A DNA stretch of 64,000 nt from Rachicladosporium sp. CCFEE 5018 (Eukaryota; Ascomycota; Dothideomycetes; Cladosporiales; Cladosporiaceae): positions 1,045,214 to 1,109,213 of the forward strand of contig KZ111148.1 in assembly GCA_002077045.2 (NCBI GenBank), in the 5' to 3' direction. The notes beneath the pieces are model-generated. The model saw only the letters and a program-made list of their open reading frames with translations, ran no database searches and was not told the origin of the DNA. Below, piece by piece: positions 1-10,541 of the stretch. Numbering within the stretch: the stretch's first letter is position 1; every line of letters starts with the position of its first letter. The position numbers and the translations under genes are program-made.

Positions 1-455
1 CCAGCTTTGAACTCCCCTTTCCCTTCTGCCATCATCCTCCCCACCTCCTTCGTCACCATAGCCTTCACCTCCTCCGCCGACACAGTCTCCACGCTCCCCA
101 CATACTCGCCCAGTATTCCCTCCTGCTCAACCTCCTTCTCCACCAAGTCACCTCTGCCGGCTTTCTCGAACTCCTGCTTCGCTGTCTCGGCTGAGGCTTG
201 CCGCTTGCGGAGGAGCGAGAGGAGTTGCATGTCGGTCTGCAAGGGGGAGGCGGTTTTGGATTGGTTGGTGACTTCGGCTAAGAGGGAGCGGAGGACTGCG
301 AGGCGGGGCGCATCGCGGGCTTTGAGGGCGGATTTGAGGTCGGAGCGGAGTTTGAGGAGGAGGGGAGGGGCGCCTGTGGGGGTTGGGGAGGGGGTGGAGT
401 AGAAGCGAGGGAGGAGAGGGTGGCGGAGACATCGGAGGGGTCGGAGGGGAGGCAT
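1..455 (-). CDS. aim41: Aim41/YqeY-family mitochondrial protein, partial
   Basis: The reading frame is open from an ATG at 455 down to the window edge, giving 151 codons without an intron. The product starts with an Arg-rich, acid-free leader (MPPLRPLRCLRHPLLPRFYS) typical of a mitochondrial presequence. A YqeY-like domain follows: LRSDLKSALKARD, LAVLRSLLAEV, then a helical stretch with LLRKRQASAETAKQEFEKAG. YqeY-related proteins resemble the tail domain of GatB, and yeast Aim41 is mitochondrial with a poorly defined role. The C-terminal 30 or so residues lie outside the window. It is transcribed divergently from NUP170. Several ORFs in other frames overlap it, but only this frame matches the family. 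Confidence 0.85.
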   Translation of the reverse strand, partial: MPPLRPLRCLRHPLLPRFYSTPSPTPTGAPPLLLKLRSDLKSALKARDAPRLAVLRSLLAEVTNQSKTASPLQTDMQLLSLLRKRQASAETAKQEFEKAGRGDLVEKEVEQEGILGEYVGSVETVSAEEVKAMVTKEVGRMMAEGKGEFKA

Positions 456-658
456 GTTGACTTGCTCAATGGAAGAGGGGATGAATGGTATTGGGGTGTA
501 TATACATGTGTAGCAGAACGGGAGTGTTCCGCATACTGGAGAGTGGAGCTTGACGCGCTACGCGACTGGCAGGTGAACTCTATAGAAATACTTCAACTTC
601 GACATCTGTCTTGTTGTAAGGAGCGCATTGCAATCGATGTCCGAATCGCCAACCCACG
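456..658. promoter_or_regulatory. Shared divergent promoter region of AIM41 and NUP170
   Basis: These 203 bp separate the start codons of two head-to-head genes, so both promoters and 5' UTRs must lie here. A TATA-like stretch (ggtgtatatacatg) occurs near 494-507. No specific operator is recognised. Confidence 0.5.
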
Positions 659-3600
659 ATGGACGAACGTAGGCGCAGTATGGCAGCGACACCCGCAACT
701 CCTCAGCGCCAGCTCCCCGGCTCATACTTCAACACCCCCGGCCCACCCCCAAGGTCAATCTTCGATCAGTACAATCAGCAGCCGACCCGCGCGCAGCAAC
801 AGCCCCAGCAGCAACAGCAATCGCAATCCTCGTCACAAGTCGGTGCGCCCTCAATCTCAAACATTGAGCGCGCCGCTGCGCAAATCAACGCAACTCTCCG
901 CACTGAAGCCTCCTACCCCGAGCTTGATGTTTATATCACCCAAGGCGTGAGCGGTGACTACGAACTGCCCACTAGCCCTGCTTGGAATCCCTATCAACCG
1001 CTGAAATGGCACGACTTCCCGGCGCGGATTCTGGAGCAAGCGAACCTCGGCTCCGTAACGACGAAGATGGGCTTCTTTGCACCATTACGGCATGCCTGGG
1101 CGGCGGTGGACAACTGCCTGTACTTGTGGGACTACACGATGCCGAATCCAGAGTTGATCGGGTTTGAGGAGCAGCGGAATACGATTGAGTCTGTCGCACT
1201 CGTGAAGCCAAGGAAGGGCGTGTTCGTGGCTGACATCAGCCATTTGCTGGTTGTGGCGACGACAGCGGAGATGCTCCTGCTGGGCGTGGCAGTGCAGAAG
1301 ACTGAGACGGGCGCGAAGACTATTGCGTTATACAACACGCAGATGAGCATCCCTACGCGGGGACTGGGGGTGAGGCACATCGAGGGCTCTGCGCGGAGCG
1401 GAAGGATCTTCTTTGCCGGAAGCTTTACGGAGGATTTGTATGAGTTCCGGTATCAACAGCAGGAGGGGTGGTTCAGTGGGAAGACGCAGAGGGTGTGTCA
1501 TACCAAGAGTGGACTGAGGTTGGTTGAAGCAGCCAGTGTGAGGTCACTCACTGGGTACATTGGACAGCACCAGAAGCCAGCGACTTTCGTGCAGATGGTC
1601 GTTGATGACACGAGAGAGCAGCTGTATACGCTGAACGACAGGAACGAGATCAAGGTCTGGAGTCTGAAGGAGAATGTATCGCTGGCACTCATGAGGACAT
1701 TTCAGGCACTGATGACCAAGGTCAACCACTTTGTGCCGCAGACGGACTTGCTATCAGCTCGTAGTACGACGCTGGTCTCGCTAAGTCCGGTGCCGGCTAC
1801 GGAGGGGCGAGCGGTGAGTCTGATCGCGACGACCAACACTGGATGTCGACTTTACCTCTCGGTGCTGGCAGTGGGAGGCTCAGAGACGACCGCACAACGA
1901 CCGCCGACAAGCATGGAGGTCAAGCACATCCAATTTCCACCTCCAGAGACGGACACAGCATCGCGACAGCCCTCGAACACTTCCTCAGAGGTCGCACGGT
2001 ACGGTCAGCCCTCAGGTGCTGGCATGGTCGACACACAGTCGCGGTACCTCTACCGAACAGACACGGCCTACCGCTTCCCACCAGGCTACTTCTTCGCCTT
2101 CGTGCAAGACAGCCAAGGCGGCGAGAAGATGTTCTGCACAGCGCCAGATACGGCGCGCATGTACTATGATGGCTCATCACCCACACACCCAAGCATGCGC
2201 TTGTCAGAATTTGGCCAGCAAATCTCCCTGAACGGCCCGATGACTTCAGTCCAGCTGATCAGCGAAGACTTGCCTGCTACATCGACTCCGCTGGGCTTCG
2301 GCAATGAGCTTGCCGTGCAGTACGACTCGCCTGGTGCCGAGATCGGTATTCTTACATCGAATGGCATACAGACGATCCGACGAAGACGACTCGTAGATAT
2401 CTTCGCCTCTCTGATGCGGTATGCGTCCCAGGACTCGGAAGGCTTACAAGGCGATATCAAACGCTTCATCCGACTCTACGGCCGTTCCGAGACTGCCGCC
2501 ACAGCGCTTGCGGTGGCATGTAGTAAAGGCGTCGATGTCAGCGGGGAGTCTCGAGTCGCTAGTGTGAGCGAGCCGCACATACTCGAGAAGGCGCGATCGG
2601 TCTTCATCGACCAGGGCGGCAAGCCGGAGTACAACGCCAACGCCAATGTGGACGGTGGGATCGACAGCGTGCGGCCCAGTGCGCGGTACGACGGACTGGC
2701 ATTGTATATTAGTCGGCTTGTGCGATCGATATGGCGGGCGCCACTCATGAGCGAGCAGCTAGATCCTACGACTGGACTAAAGCTGGTCTCGAGTATACCC
2801 AAGCCGACGCTCACGCGGATCCAGGGTGACCTTGAGCAGCTCGGGAAGTTCCTGGAGTCGAATAAGGGTGTGATTGATGGACTTTCCGGCCCGCAGTCTC
2901 GACTAGGCTCGCGACAAGAAGAGATCGCTCTACAAGGAGAACATCGGGCAATGACCAGCCTCGTAGCGCTGATCTCGAGTATCACCGAGGGCATTAGTTT
3001 TGTCAACGTGCTGTTCGAAGAGCGACTAGAGGATGTGCTGGCCTTGCTGTCCGAAGACACAAAGCAGAAGGTCAAACAGCTGACTTACGAGACGCTGTTC
3101 ACCTCAGCAGTTGGTCGAGAGCTGGCTAAGGAGTTAGTCAAAGCAATAGTCAACCGCAACATTGCGACTGGCAGCAGTGTCGAGACGGTCGCTGAGGCAT
3201 TGAAACGGAGATGTGGTAACTTCTGCTCCGCGGACGATGTCACGATCTTCAAGGCACAGGAGCTGGTTAAGAGGGCTGGGCAGGCTGGGCCGCAGACCGA
3301 GAGTGGGAGGCTGTTGTTAAACGAGAGTCTGACGCACTTCAAGCATGTCGCATCGATACTTACGATCGGTGGCGATGACAGTGAAGGCCATCTGAAGTGG
3401 GCTGTACTACATTACAGCGACATGAAGTTCTACGCTGGTGCGCTGCAGCTATGTCTGAACGTCGCGGACGCGCAGGACAGCTCGAGACTAGCCCTGGGGT
3501 ACCTACGGGACGAGAAGCCCGAGAACGATCCGCGGAAAGCTGCCTTCGACCTACGACAACGCTGCTACCATTTTGTCTTCGCCATCATCGAGCACGTTGA

Positions 3601-4801
3601 CAACACCACCTCGGCTGCCGAGCAATCGCCCGCCGGTCTCAGCAACCTCGACGCCAAGCTCCGCGATGAAGCCTACGAGGTGATAGCCAGCAACGAAGAC
3701 TTCGTCTTCCAAACCTCCCTCTACGACTGGTATCTCGAGACGGCCCGGCAAGACCGTCTTCTCGAGATCCCCAGCCCGTCGGTACCCAAATACCTCGCCC
3801 TGAAGGCTGCCGCACTGGATCTCCCTGCCGCAAATCTGCTGTGGCGGTACTACATACACAACAACGATTACCTTGAGGCAGCAGCCGTTCAACTCCAACT
3901 AGCACAAGGTCTCTTCCCACTTTCCCTCGAGCAGCGGGTAGAGTACCTTTCGCGCGCCCGCACAAACGCCTCAACCCGGCCCTCCCTCCTTTTCGAATCC
4001 CGACAATCCAAGCAGTCCCTCCTTCGCCAAATCGACGACTTACTCGAAGTCGCAAACATCCAAGACGACCTCTTGCAGCGCTTCAAAGCCGATCCTCGGC
4101 TCTCCGCAGAACGCCGGCCGATCATCTTGGATGCCTTGCAAAATCACGGGATCTTGAGTATTGACGAACTGTTCAATAAATACGCCGATCAAGCTTCCTA
4201 TCACGACCTTTGTCTGCAGATCTACCAGGTCGCTGACCACAGGAATCCGGCGGATATCCGCGCTTCCTGGGCTGCCTATATTGCGGCCGAGACTGCCACG
4301 GCGGCTGCAGCACAGGAGGTGCAGCCCTGGGATCATGTTGCGAATGCAGTCCAGGAGCTTGGCTTGAAGTTGGGTGTCTCAGACTCGACATTCCCGCTGC
4401 GCGACCTCTTGCCGCTACTCCTCCGCCACGCGATCCTCGACCCCTCAATGGCTGGCAGCCCAGACACCTGGGCGCTGGATATCTTTCTACCGCCTTCACC
4501 CCTCTCCATCGCCCCCGAAGCTCTTCTGCCAGTACTGGAGCAGCTGTATTACAGTAATGAGCACCCGTTTGTCGGCGCTGAGCGGCGAGGACTGGCTGGG
4601 GGGATCGTGCATGTCATTGAGTCTTGGATGGAAGAATCTCTTCGTCGAGGCGATCGGATGCCATTCGGGGGTGAGGGGGAGATGGAAGGCGCCATTGATC
4701 TGCTGAGACGGTTGCTGGGGAGTCGGGATGGGCTTGGACGGGAGTCGAGAGGGAGGGCGGAGCAGGTGCTGGGCAGGGTTGCTAGGCTGGCGGGCCGATG
4801 A
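659..4801 (+). CDS. nup170: Nucleoporin of the Nup155/Nup157/Nup170 family
   Basis: A single exon of 1380 codons starting at an ATG. The product is an inner-ring scaffold nucleoporin that supports the nuclear pore and binds membrane-proximal partners. The N-terminus (residues about 1-75) is disordered and Gln/Pro-rich. A beta-propeller region follows, with the family-typical WHDFPARILEQANLG and the segment around CLYLWDYTMPNPELIGFEEQ. From about residue 600 the protein is a long alpha-solenoid with motifs such as HYSDMKFYAGALQLCLNVA and YLETARQDRLLEIPS. Length and order of regions match fungal Nup170 (about 1300-1500 residues). Stop TGA is at 4799-4801. It converges on the NLR gene downstream. 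Confidence 0.93.
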   Translation: MDERRRSMAATPATPQRQLPGSYFNTPGPPPRSIFDQYNQQPTRAQQQPQQQQQSQSSSQVGAPSISNIERAAAQINATLRTEASYPELDVYITQGVSGDYELPTSPAWNPYQPLKWHDFPARILEQANLGSVTTKMGFFAPLRHAWAAVDNCLYLWDYTMPNPELIGFEEQRNTIESVALVKPRKGVFVADISHLLVVATTAEMLLLGVAVQKTETGAKTIALYNTQMSIPTRGLGVRHIEGSARSGRIFFAGSFTEDLYEFRYQQQEGWFSGKTQRVCHTKSGLRLVEAASVRSLTGYIGQHQKPATFVQMVVDDTREQLYTLNDRNEIKVWSLKENVSLALMRTFQALMTKVNHFVPQTDLLSARSTTLVSLSPVPATEGRAVSLIATTNTGCRLYLSVLAVGGSETTAQRPPTSMEVKHIQFPPPETDTASRQPSNTSSEVARYGQPSGAGMVDTQSRYLYRTDTAYRFPPGYFFAFVQDSQGGEKMFCTAPDTARMYYDGSSPTHPSMRLSEFGQQISLNGPMTSVQLISEDLPATSTPLGFGNELAVQYDSPGAEIGILTSNGIQTIRRRRLVDIFASLMRYASQDSEGLQGDIKRFIRLYGRSETAATALAVACSKGVDVSGESRVASVSEPHILEKARSVFIDQGGKPEYNANANVDGGIDSVRPSARYDGLALYISRLVRSIWRAPLMSEQLDPTTGLKLVSSIPKPTLTRIQGDLEQLGKFLESNKGVIDGLSGPQSRLGSRQEEIALQGEHRAMTSLVALISSITEGISFVNVLFEERLEDVLALLSEDTKQKVKQLTYETLFTSAVGRELAKELVKAIVNRNIATGSSVETVAEALKRRCGNFCSADDVTIFKAQELVKRAGQAGPQTESGRLLLNESLTHFKHVASILTIGGDDSEGHLKWAVLHYSDMKFYAGALQLCLNVADAQDSSRLALGYLRDEKPENDPRKAAFDLRQRCYHFVFAIIEHVDNTTSAAEQSPAGLSNLDAKLRDEAYEVIASNEDFVFQTSLYDWYLETARQDRLLEIPSPSVPKYLALKAAALDLPAANLLWRYYIHNNDYLEAAAVQLQLAQGLFPLSLEQRVEYLSRARTNASTRPSLLFESRQSKQSLLRQIDDLLEVANIQDDLLQRFKADPRLSAERRPIILDALQNHGILSIDELFNKYADQASYHDLCLQIYQVADHRNPADIRASWAAYIAAETATAAAAQEVQPWDHVANAVQELGLKLGVSDSTFPLRDLLPLLLRHAILDPSMAGSPDTWALDIFLPPSPLSIAPEALLPVLEQLYYSNEHPFVGAERRGLAGGIVHVIESWMEESLRRGDRMPFGGEGEMEGAIDLLRRLLGSRDGLGRESRGRAEQVLGRVARLAGR

Positions 4802-5175
4802 GAATGTGGGTAGAGAGTTGTGGAGTCTGTGAGAATGTGTGTGGCGTTCTGAGCGAAAGGGTGTAATGGTACGACAGCATACTGCATGAGGTGTCGGATT
4901 CTGGTCATTGTCGATAGCTTTGCCGGCTAGGATAGATCGCAATGCAAGCAGATGTGCTCGAGTTGCCTCACGACTCAGCGTGCTGATCTTTGTGCAGATG
5001 GGGAGTGCACACAATCCCAGGAGGTACTCGTACATGTAGGACAAAAAAAACCTGGATGAAGCCACGCTGGAAATCAGAATGAGGTGCCAGTCAAAACTCG
5101 TGCTTCTTGCTATGCTGCGGAACGCTCACATCTCAGCTACCCATCTCCTCACACTTTCTGGCCGCCCAGGCTATC
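4802..5175. other. Intergenic region between convergent genes
   Basis: These 374 bp hold the 3' ends of NUP170 and the NLR gene. No conserved ORF, RNA gene or repeat is seen. The weak frames on both strands do not match a family. Confidence 0.5.
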
Positions 5176-8100
5176 TCATATCCCATACGACCTCTTCAGC
5201 CCTGCCTTCCACTCCTCCACCCCCTTCACCACACCATCAACGACAATCTCGCCCTCCTTGAACCTTGTAGTTAGCTCCGGGACTTTTAAGAACTCGTGCT
5301 TCCTGCTGCAGATCCTGACTGGTAGGCCTTCCTCGCTATGTAGCAGCGCATAGCAGAGATCACAGAGCTGCGTGCCGTCGAGACGGCACATGAATGCGCC
5401 GTCGAAGTAGGGGAAGCCGCGCGAGCAAGGACCATCGCAGGACCAGCCTGAGTCGTCGTCTTCGTCGTCGGAGTCGGAATCATCGTCGTCGTCAGCTTCG
5501 CCTTCTGCATCATGTGCTGCCTCGCCTGACTCGGTGGCATCGTTGGCGGCTTCAGTCGTTGGTGCATCACTTATTGTTGGTGCATCACTTATTGTTGGTG
5601 CATCACTTATTGTTGGTGCCTCACTCGACGCTTCCTTTGCATCACCCGTGGTCGCTTCATCAGCTTCGTCAGCTTCGTCCTCGTCCTCAGCCTCTTCCTC
5701 AGGCGGATCAGAAGCCAGCACAGCCACGCCGTCTTTCATCGGTCGCAGCGCGTGCATGATCGCTATGGCATTAGCCTCATCTCCTACTGCAACAAGCGCT
5801 TCGCTCAAGTTCCAGTACCCTTCGTAATCGTTCGATGGGTCGTCGTCGCTGAGGATGATGATGGCATCCCTGATATGCGGTTTCGCAAGTTCGCGGGCTT
5901 CCTCCGTCCTGCCATTCTGTCGATACCAGGCAGCGATGTAGAGTGCGATGTCAGAAGGTGGCATGGAGTCTTGCATGACAGCGGCCATGCCTCTCCGCCC
6001 CTGCTGTCTCGCCAAGATCCTCTCCAGCTTCCCGATCCACTTGTCCTTGTGGTTCTCATCCTCCGCGGCCTTGATGATGCAGTACCAACCCAAGCGGTTC
6101 AACGCTCCTCGGCGAGCATACATGATATCCGTTTCGGCTTTCGTGTTGACCGCACTCTCCGTGCCCACCGTCTCCCAGATCCTCAAAGCCTTGTGCTCCT
6201 CATCGCCGTACGCGAAATACAGGTTAGCGAGACACAGATTCAAACACGCCGCTACGACAGGCTGTAGCTTCTTCTTTGCAGCTGCAATCGCATCGCGATA
6301 CCGTCCTTGTAGCCATTCCAATTCACCAGTACCCTTTGCCGCTCGGGCCATCATGTCGAAATAGTCATCTTCAGCGTATTTATACTCCCACAGATAGTGC
6401 GTGAGATTCGTGTTCGCCGGGTCATCCTTGCGCTGAGTGTCGTTAAGGTCGTGCAGAAGGTTCATGATCTCTTCGAAACACTCCTGTGGTGTAGGCACCT
6501 CGATGCTCTCACTGGTCTTCTTCTCGTTGAGCTCTTCCTCTGACTTGCCATACGGCAGCCCAAGATCCGCAACTCCATCCCAGAACCTAAAGCAGGTCGT
6601 GACCGCATCGTAATCAGTACTCAGCAGCTTGAGTGATAGCTGAAAGTACTTCGTGGCCTTGCGGTCGATTTCGTACGTTTCTATGGTGAAGTCGTTGTTG
6701 ATCGCCTGAGACAATGCCCAGTAGCAGTCAGCCATCCGACGATACGCGGGTTGACGGCCTACGGAATTCTTGTAGGCTTCGTCTCGGGTCGTGTCGGCAT
6801 CGATCACTTTGAGGTGGTTCTCATCGGAATCGATGGCAGCTTGATAGTCACCCTTGGCTTTGAGCATCACAGCGATGCCGCCTTGTGCTAGCCACAGAGA
6901 GGGATCGATTTCGAGGACTTTTTCGAAGTAGCTACGCGCTTCGTCGTAGTGATTGTAATCGCGGCACGTCATTGCAAGGCGACGGTACCACTCAGCAGTT
7001 TTCTCCAAGGCAGCCCATTCGGCAGTGTCGACAATCTGTTCGACGGTAAGGCTGTCTGAATCCTCATAAGTGCTGCCCTCCTTTCGCGTTCGCCATACGT
7101 AGATGATCTTGGGAACGATAGTATGGCTCCACCACAGCGTGCCTGGATTGAGCCACCTCTCAGACATATACTTCATAGCTGGTCCGAAGACCTCCAAACT
7201 CTTCTCGGGCTCAATTGTCCGGAGCCAATCTGCCCTCTCGGTTGTGGTGCTATCAATCACCTCAGGATGCTTCAGCCATGGTACCACCGCACCAGCGAGA
7301 TCCTCCCTCCATATGTTCCATCCTCGCAGCCCCACCCAAGTCGGATGATGCTTCGGGTCATGCAGTATATCAGCCATGTGCTTGCCAATAATCACCTGCT
7401 CTTCGGGCGTGGCCACCTTACGGTCTGCTTGTTTGGCGTACTCAAGCCATTGCAGCGCACCGTACGGGCGAAGACTGACTGAGTCCTTCATGCGTGCCAC
7501 TAGGGTCTCATCGACGATCAGAGCAACGGATGTCTTCACCATCACGATCTTCGCGAGCTCGGAGTCCACTCCCACAGGTGGGCACTCAGGTTGAGATACT
7601 TTGCCGTGCTTCGGGTTCCTGAAGAAGTCCGAGATAGATGCGTGAGAGAATGACACGGTCGTCGTCCTCGGGTTCGAGTCGAACTCGGTGGGATAATCGA
7701 GGTCATCCGCACCGTCCTCTTGCTCTGCACCTGCAACAGCATCTTCAATATCCTCGTCCTCGTCCTCTCCACGCTTGGGAGCAAGTAGCTCGGCGGTGCT
7801 CAGCCCGTCGTCGCGCGTCAGTGTGAACAAGCTTGCGTAGCTCTTTCTGAGCTGCCCCTCCAAATCAATGACTCCTTGTCCTTCGTCGGACTTCAGGCGA
7901 AGGACAGAGTCTAACTCGCCAAGGAACAAAGGTCGTTGCGCAAGAGCTACCCACATAAGCATGTCGTTCAAGTCAGAAGCCTCGGCCTCCGATAGGCTGG
8001 AGGAATAGCCTTCCAGAACATGCTTGAGCATCTCCGTAAGACCTTTGGGGGCTTCATTCAATGCTTTCTCGACATCCGACTCCCGACTCCGCTGCGCCTT

Positions 8101-9841
8101 GCGGTTGAGCTCCTCGACCATCAACTTTACCCACATGAACATGCCGCCTGCTTTGCTCGTAAGCGTCTCGACAATAGTGGCTTGCAATTTCTTCGACAAT
8201 TTGCTTAGTGCTCGCTTCTTCTTGATGCTGGCCTCCACGTAATGCGCAATGTCTCCACCATTCTTTGTGGCGTCAATCAAGATGCTCGGAGGCTCCTCCT
8301 CGAGATTATCGATGATGTCGTAAATGACCTGCGGGCGTCCAAGCATGGCAATCTTCAGGCGCGAGTCGGAGCCAGCCTCCAAGACGTCTTTGAGAAGCTC
8401 AAACAATATGAGTCGATCTTCATTGAAGGCTTCATCGAGACCATCGAGGAGAATGTACGCAGTGCCTTCGTTCTCACTTGGCTTCAGCCAGTAATTGGCG
8501 AAAAGAACTCTCCACGCTGTTCTGATCGAGCCAATCTCGGCATTGCCGTGAGTTGCTGTCGCCAGGTACTTCGCATACGCCGGGTCATTCTGTGTCAGCT
8601 GATACGCAATGTCACGGAACGCTTGCTGCACTGAACGCGTCAGGTCATTGTTATCGCGGAAAAACGCGAAAACCACCGATGAGTCTTCGGACACTTCACT
8701 GGTTGAAGATTGGGTCAGATCAGTAAGATGCTGGATGATGTTGTACATGAGGAAGCTCTTGCCGCTCCCCGGGTTGCCAGAGATCCACAATACGGGCTTG
8801 TCATCGGTCTCGATCCAAGACACAAGCGCCTGTTCTTGGCGAATCCAGTCTCCTGATCCAGGTACCTGTTCGCGCCTAATCTGATCAATCCGTTCCGGAG
8901 GATTCCCGGACGGCGCCAGAAGCGTCTTCAAGGCTTCTAGATGCTTGAGGTCTTTCTCCTCCTTGGCGACTGACTTCGCCTCTTCCATGGCGCCCATGAT
9001 CTGACCAATGCCCGAGAGTGTCTGCACGCTGAGTCAATGCTGTCCATCACACCAAGTCAGTCGTACATACATCGTGTTGCGAAATCTGGAGACCTTGCAT
9101 TGCCATAGTCTGCTCAGTCATCGACACCTGAATCATCTCGACGCCCTTGTGAGCCTGCTTCACCTCTACCAGAGTCTCTGCTCCGACAAGTCTATCCTCA
9201 GCGTCGGTCAACTTGCCAAGCGTACCCAACAAGCCTTGCATCTCGGTGTCGTTCCCGAGCAGCACATTCTTGCCGAATGTCTTGAGGCGTGTGAGAAATC
9301 CGTCCTTGATCTTCTTCGTCGATCGTGCAAAGATCTCGAGCACGGTTGTCTGCATCGCAGGGTCAGCCACGCCCCAGCTCCCAGCTCCTGAGTGAGATGA
9401 TATTACCAGTATCTGGGTCAGCTTCTCCCTCAGCTCCTTCGACAAGTCTGCTCGCTCGTACATGCTGAGCCGCACCGTAAAGTCCTTGAGCACATCGAGT
9501 AGTCCGGCAATGGCATCCAGGCTTGCCGACACGCCCTTGGCCGCGTTGATCAGATACATGGCAGCGCCAAAAAGCATCCCACTGGGTGGAAATGCCATGC
9601 TTGCTGCACCAGCTGCCAGGTTGCCAACGAGCTCAATTGGCTTGACAGCTGCCGAGAGGACTGCGAGTAAGCCATGAGACTTCTCTCGGAAATGCTTGTA
9701 GTCTTTGTTCTGGTTGTCAACATTTCTGATCAGCTCATCGGCGGTCCTAAATCTGGGCAGCTCCTCGAGCCTCTTGCCAGAGATCTCGGCATAGCGTGTG
9801 CTGGCCTCTTGCCAGATCCTGTCGAATTCGGAGCCTGACAT
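5176..9841 (-). CDS. Fungal NLR: Goodbye-like/NACHT/TPR/ZZ-like STAND protein (copy 1, complete)
   Basis: Two exons, complement(join(5176..9021,9071..9841)), separated by a 49-bp intron (donor GTATGT, acceptor TGCAG), encode 1538 residues. Residues 1-257 resemble the Goodbye domain found at the N-terminus of fungal STAND proteins. A NACHT-type NTPase follows, with Walker A GNPGSGKS at about 339-346 and Walker B LLDGLDEAF at about 448-456. TPR-like helices lie around 925-1010 (YDEARSYFEKVLEIDPSLWL). A strongly acidic linker around 1380-1445 carries three ISDAPT repeats. The last 90 residues hold a Cys-rich segment (CDGPC, then CDLCY and CSRKHEF) resembling a ZZ zinc finger. STAND proteins act as oligomerising switches, and fungal members serve in allorecognition or programmed cell death. 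Any such role here is inferred. The splice was chosen because it joins both frames; an apparent GTG start at 9027 lies inside the intron. Confidence 0.88.
5558..5629. repeat. 18-bp tandem repeat inside the NLR C-terminal linker
   Basis: Three perfect copies of gttggtgcatcacttatt and one degenerate copy stand in tandem. On the minus strand they encode repeated ISDAPT units within the acidic linker. The unit is a multiple of three, so changes in copy number keep the frame. The second NLR copy is cut off before this point, so length variation cannot be compared here. Confidence 0.9.
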
Positions 9842-10541
9842 AACTGCTATTCGTCGTCAGGTTCCGGCTAGCCCGCAGACAACGTGCTCGAATGCTGAAG
9901 AGCCTTTGAACGTGAGGTCTTCTCAAGAGCGTAGGCAAGAAAGCATACTTGATCCTTCGGAAGCTTATTAGCCTGCTGTATGGGGCCAAAACGAAGCTGG
10001 CCATGCACCGTGTGTTTAGGTGCAGCCACCAACTCCGCTTAATACTGCTAGCCTCCACCTGCGGCTGAACTGCAGTAGATACTTCGGCTTTGTGTCTCAT
10101 GAGTGCCATCTGGAGTTGCCAATGGGCGCCTTCATCGGAACGCGGTTCAATGGCCCGCGCCGAGCGTTCTGATGGGTCAAGACATACCCATGGGGATGAT
10201 ATGACCCCTGTCTTGCCGTTTAGACCCTGAATCTTTCCCCGACTCGTGGCGTGTTTGAGCTTGTGCTCGAGCTGTTCCGAGTGCCGAGCCATTTCCTTTC
10301 ACGTGCGCACGCGAACCCCACCCCTACAGCTACCATGGCTCACCGCAAACGTCCCTTTCCAGGGCTTGTAAGACCTGTCAGTCTGTCTTCAATCGAACGT
10401 TGGAGCGTAATTTCCATTGCATAGCTTGAAGCAGGAATGCTCGTAAAAGCCTTACGTCCTAGCAGTAAGCTTTCCTGAGGAGCGCGAGGCGGTTCACCTC
10501 TCAGCGACCAAGAATAGCCCCGAGAACGTAAAAGGCTGGCA
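9842..10541. promoter_or_regulatory. Divergent promoter region of the NLR gene and AFG1
   Basis: These 700 bp separate the head-to-head starts of the NLR gene and AFG1. The region has a close counterpart at 23538-24262 with small indels, so it belongs to the duplicated segment. No ORF stays intact and conserved in both copies. No specific binding site was recognised. Confidence 0.5.

Noticed and set aside
5558..5629. Direct repeats that might suggest a CRISPR-like array
   Set aside because: The units are contiguous without spacers, lie in frame in a coding exon, and the genome is fungal.
9022..9070. A separate gene start for the second NLR part at 9027
   Set aside because: The start would be GTG and it lies within a well-formed 49-bp intron that joins the two frames. 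The second copy has the same intron at 22718-22766 with a different but valid donor.
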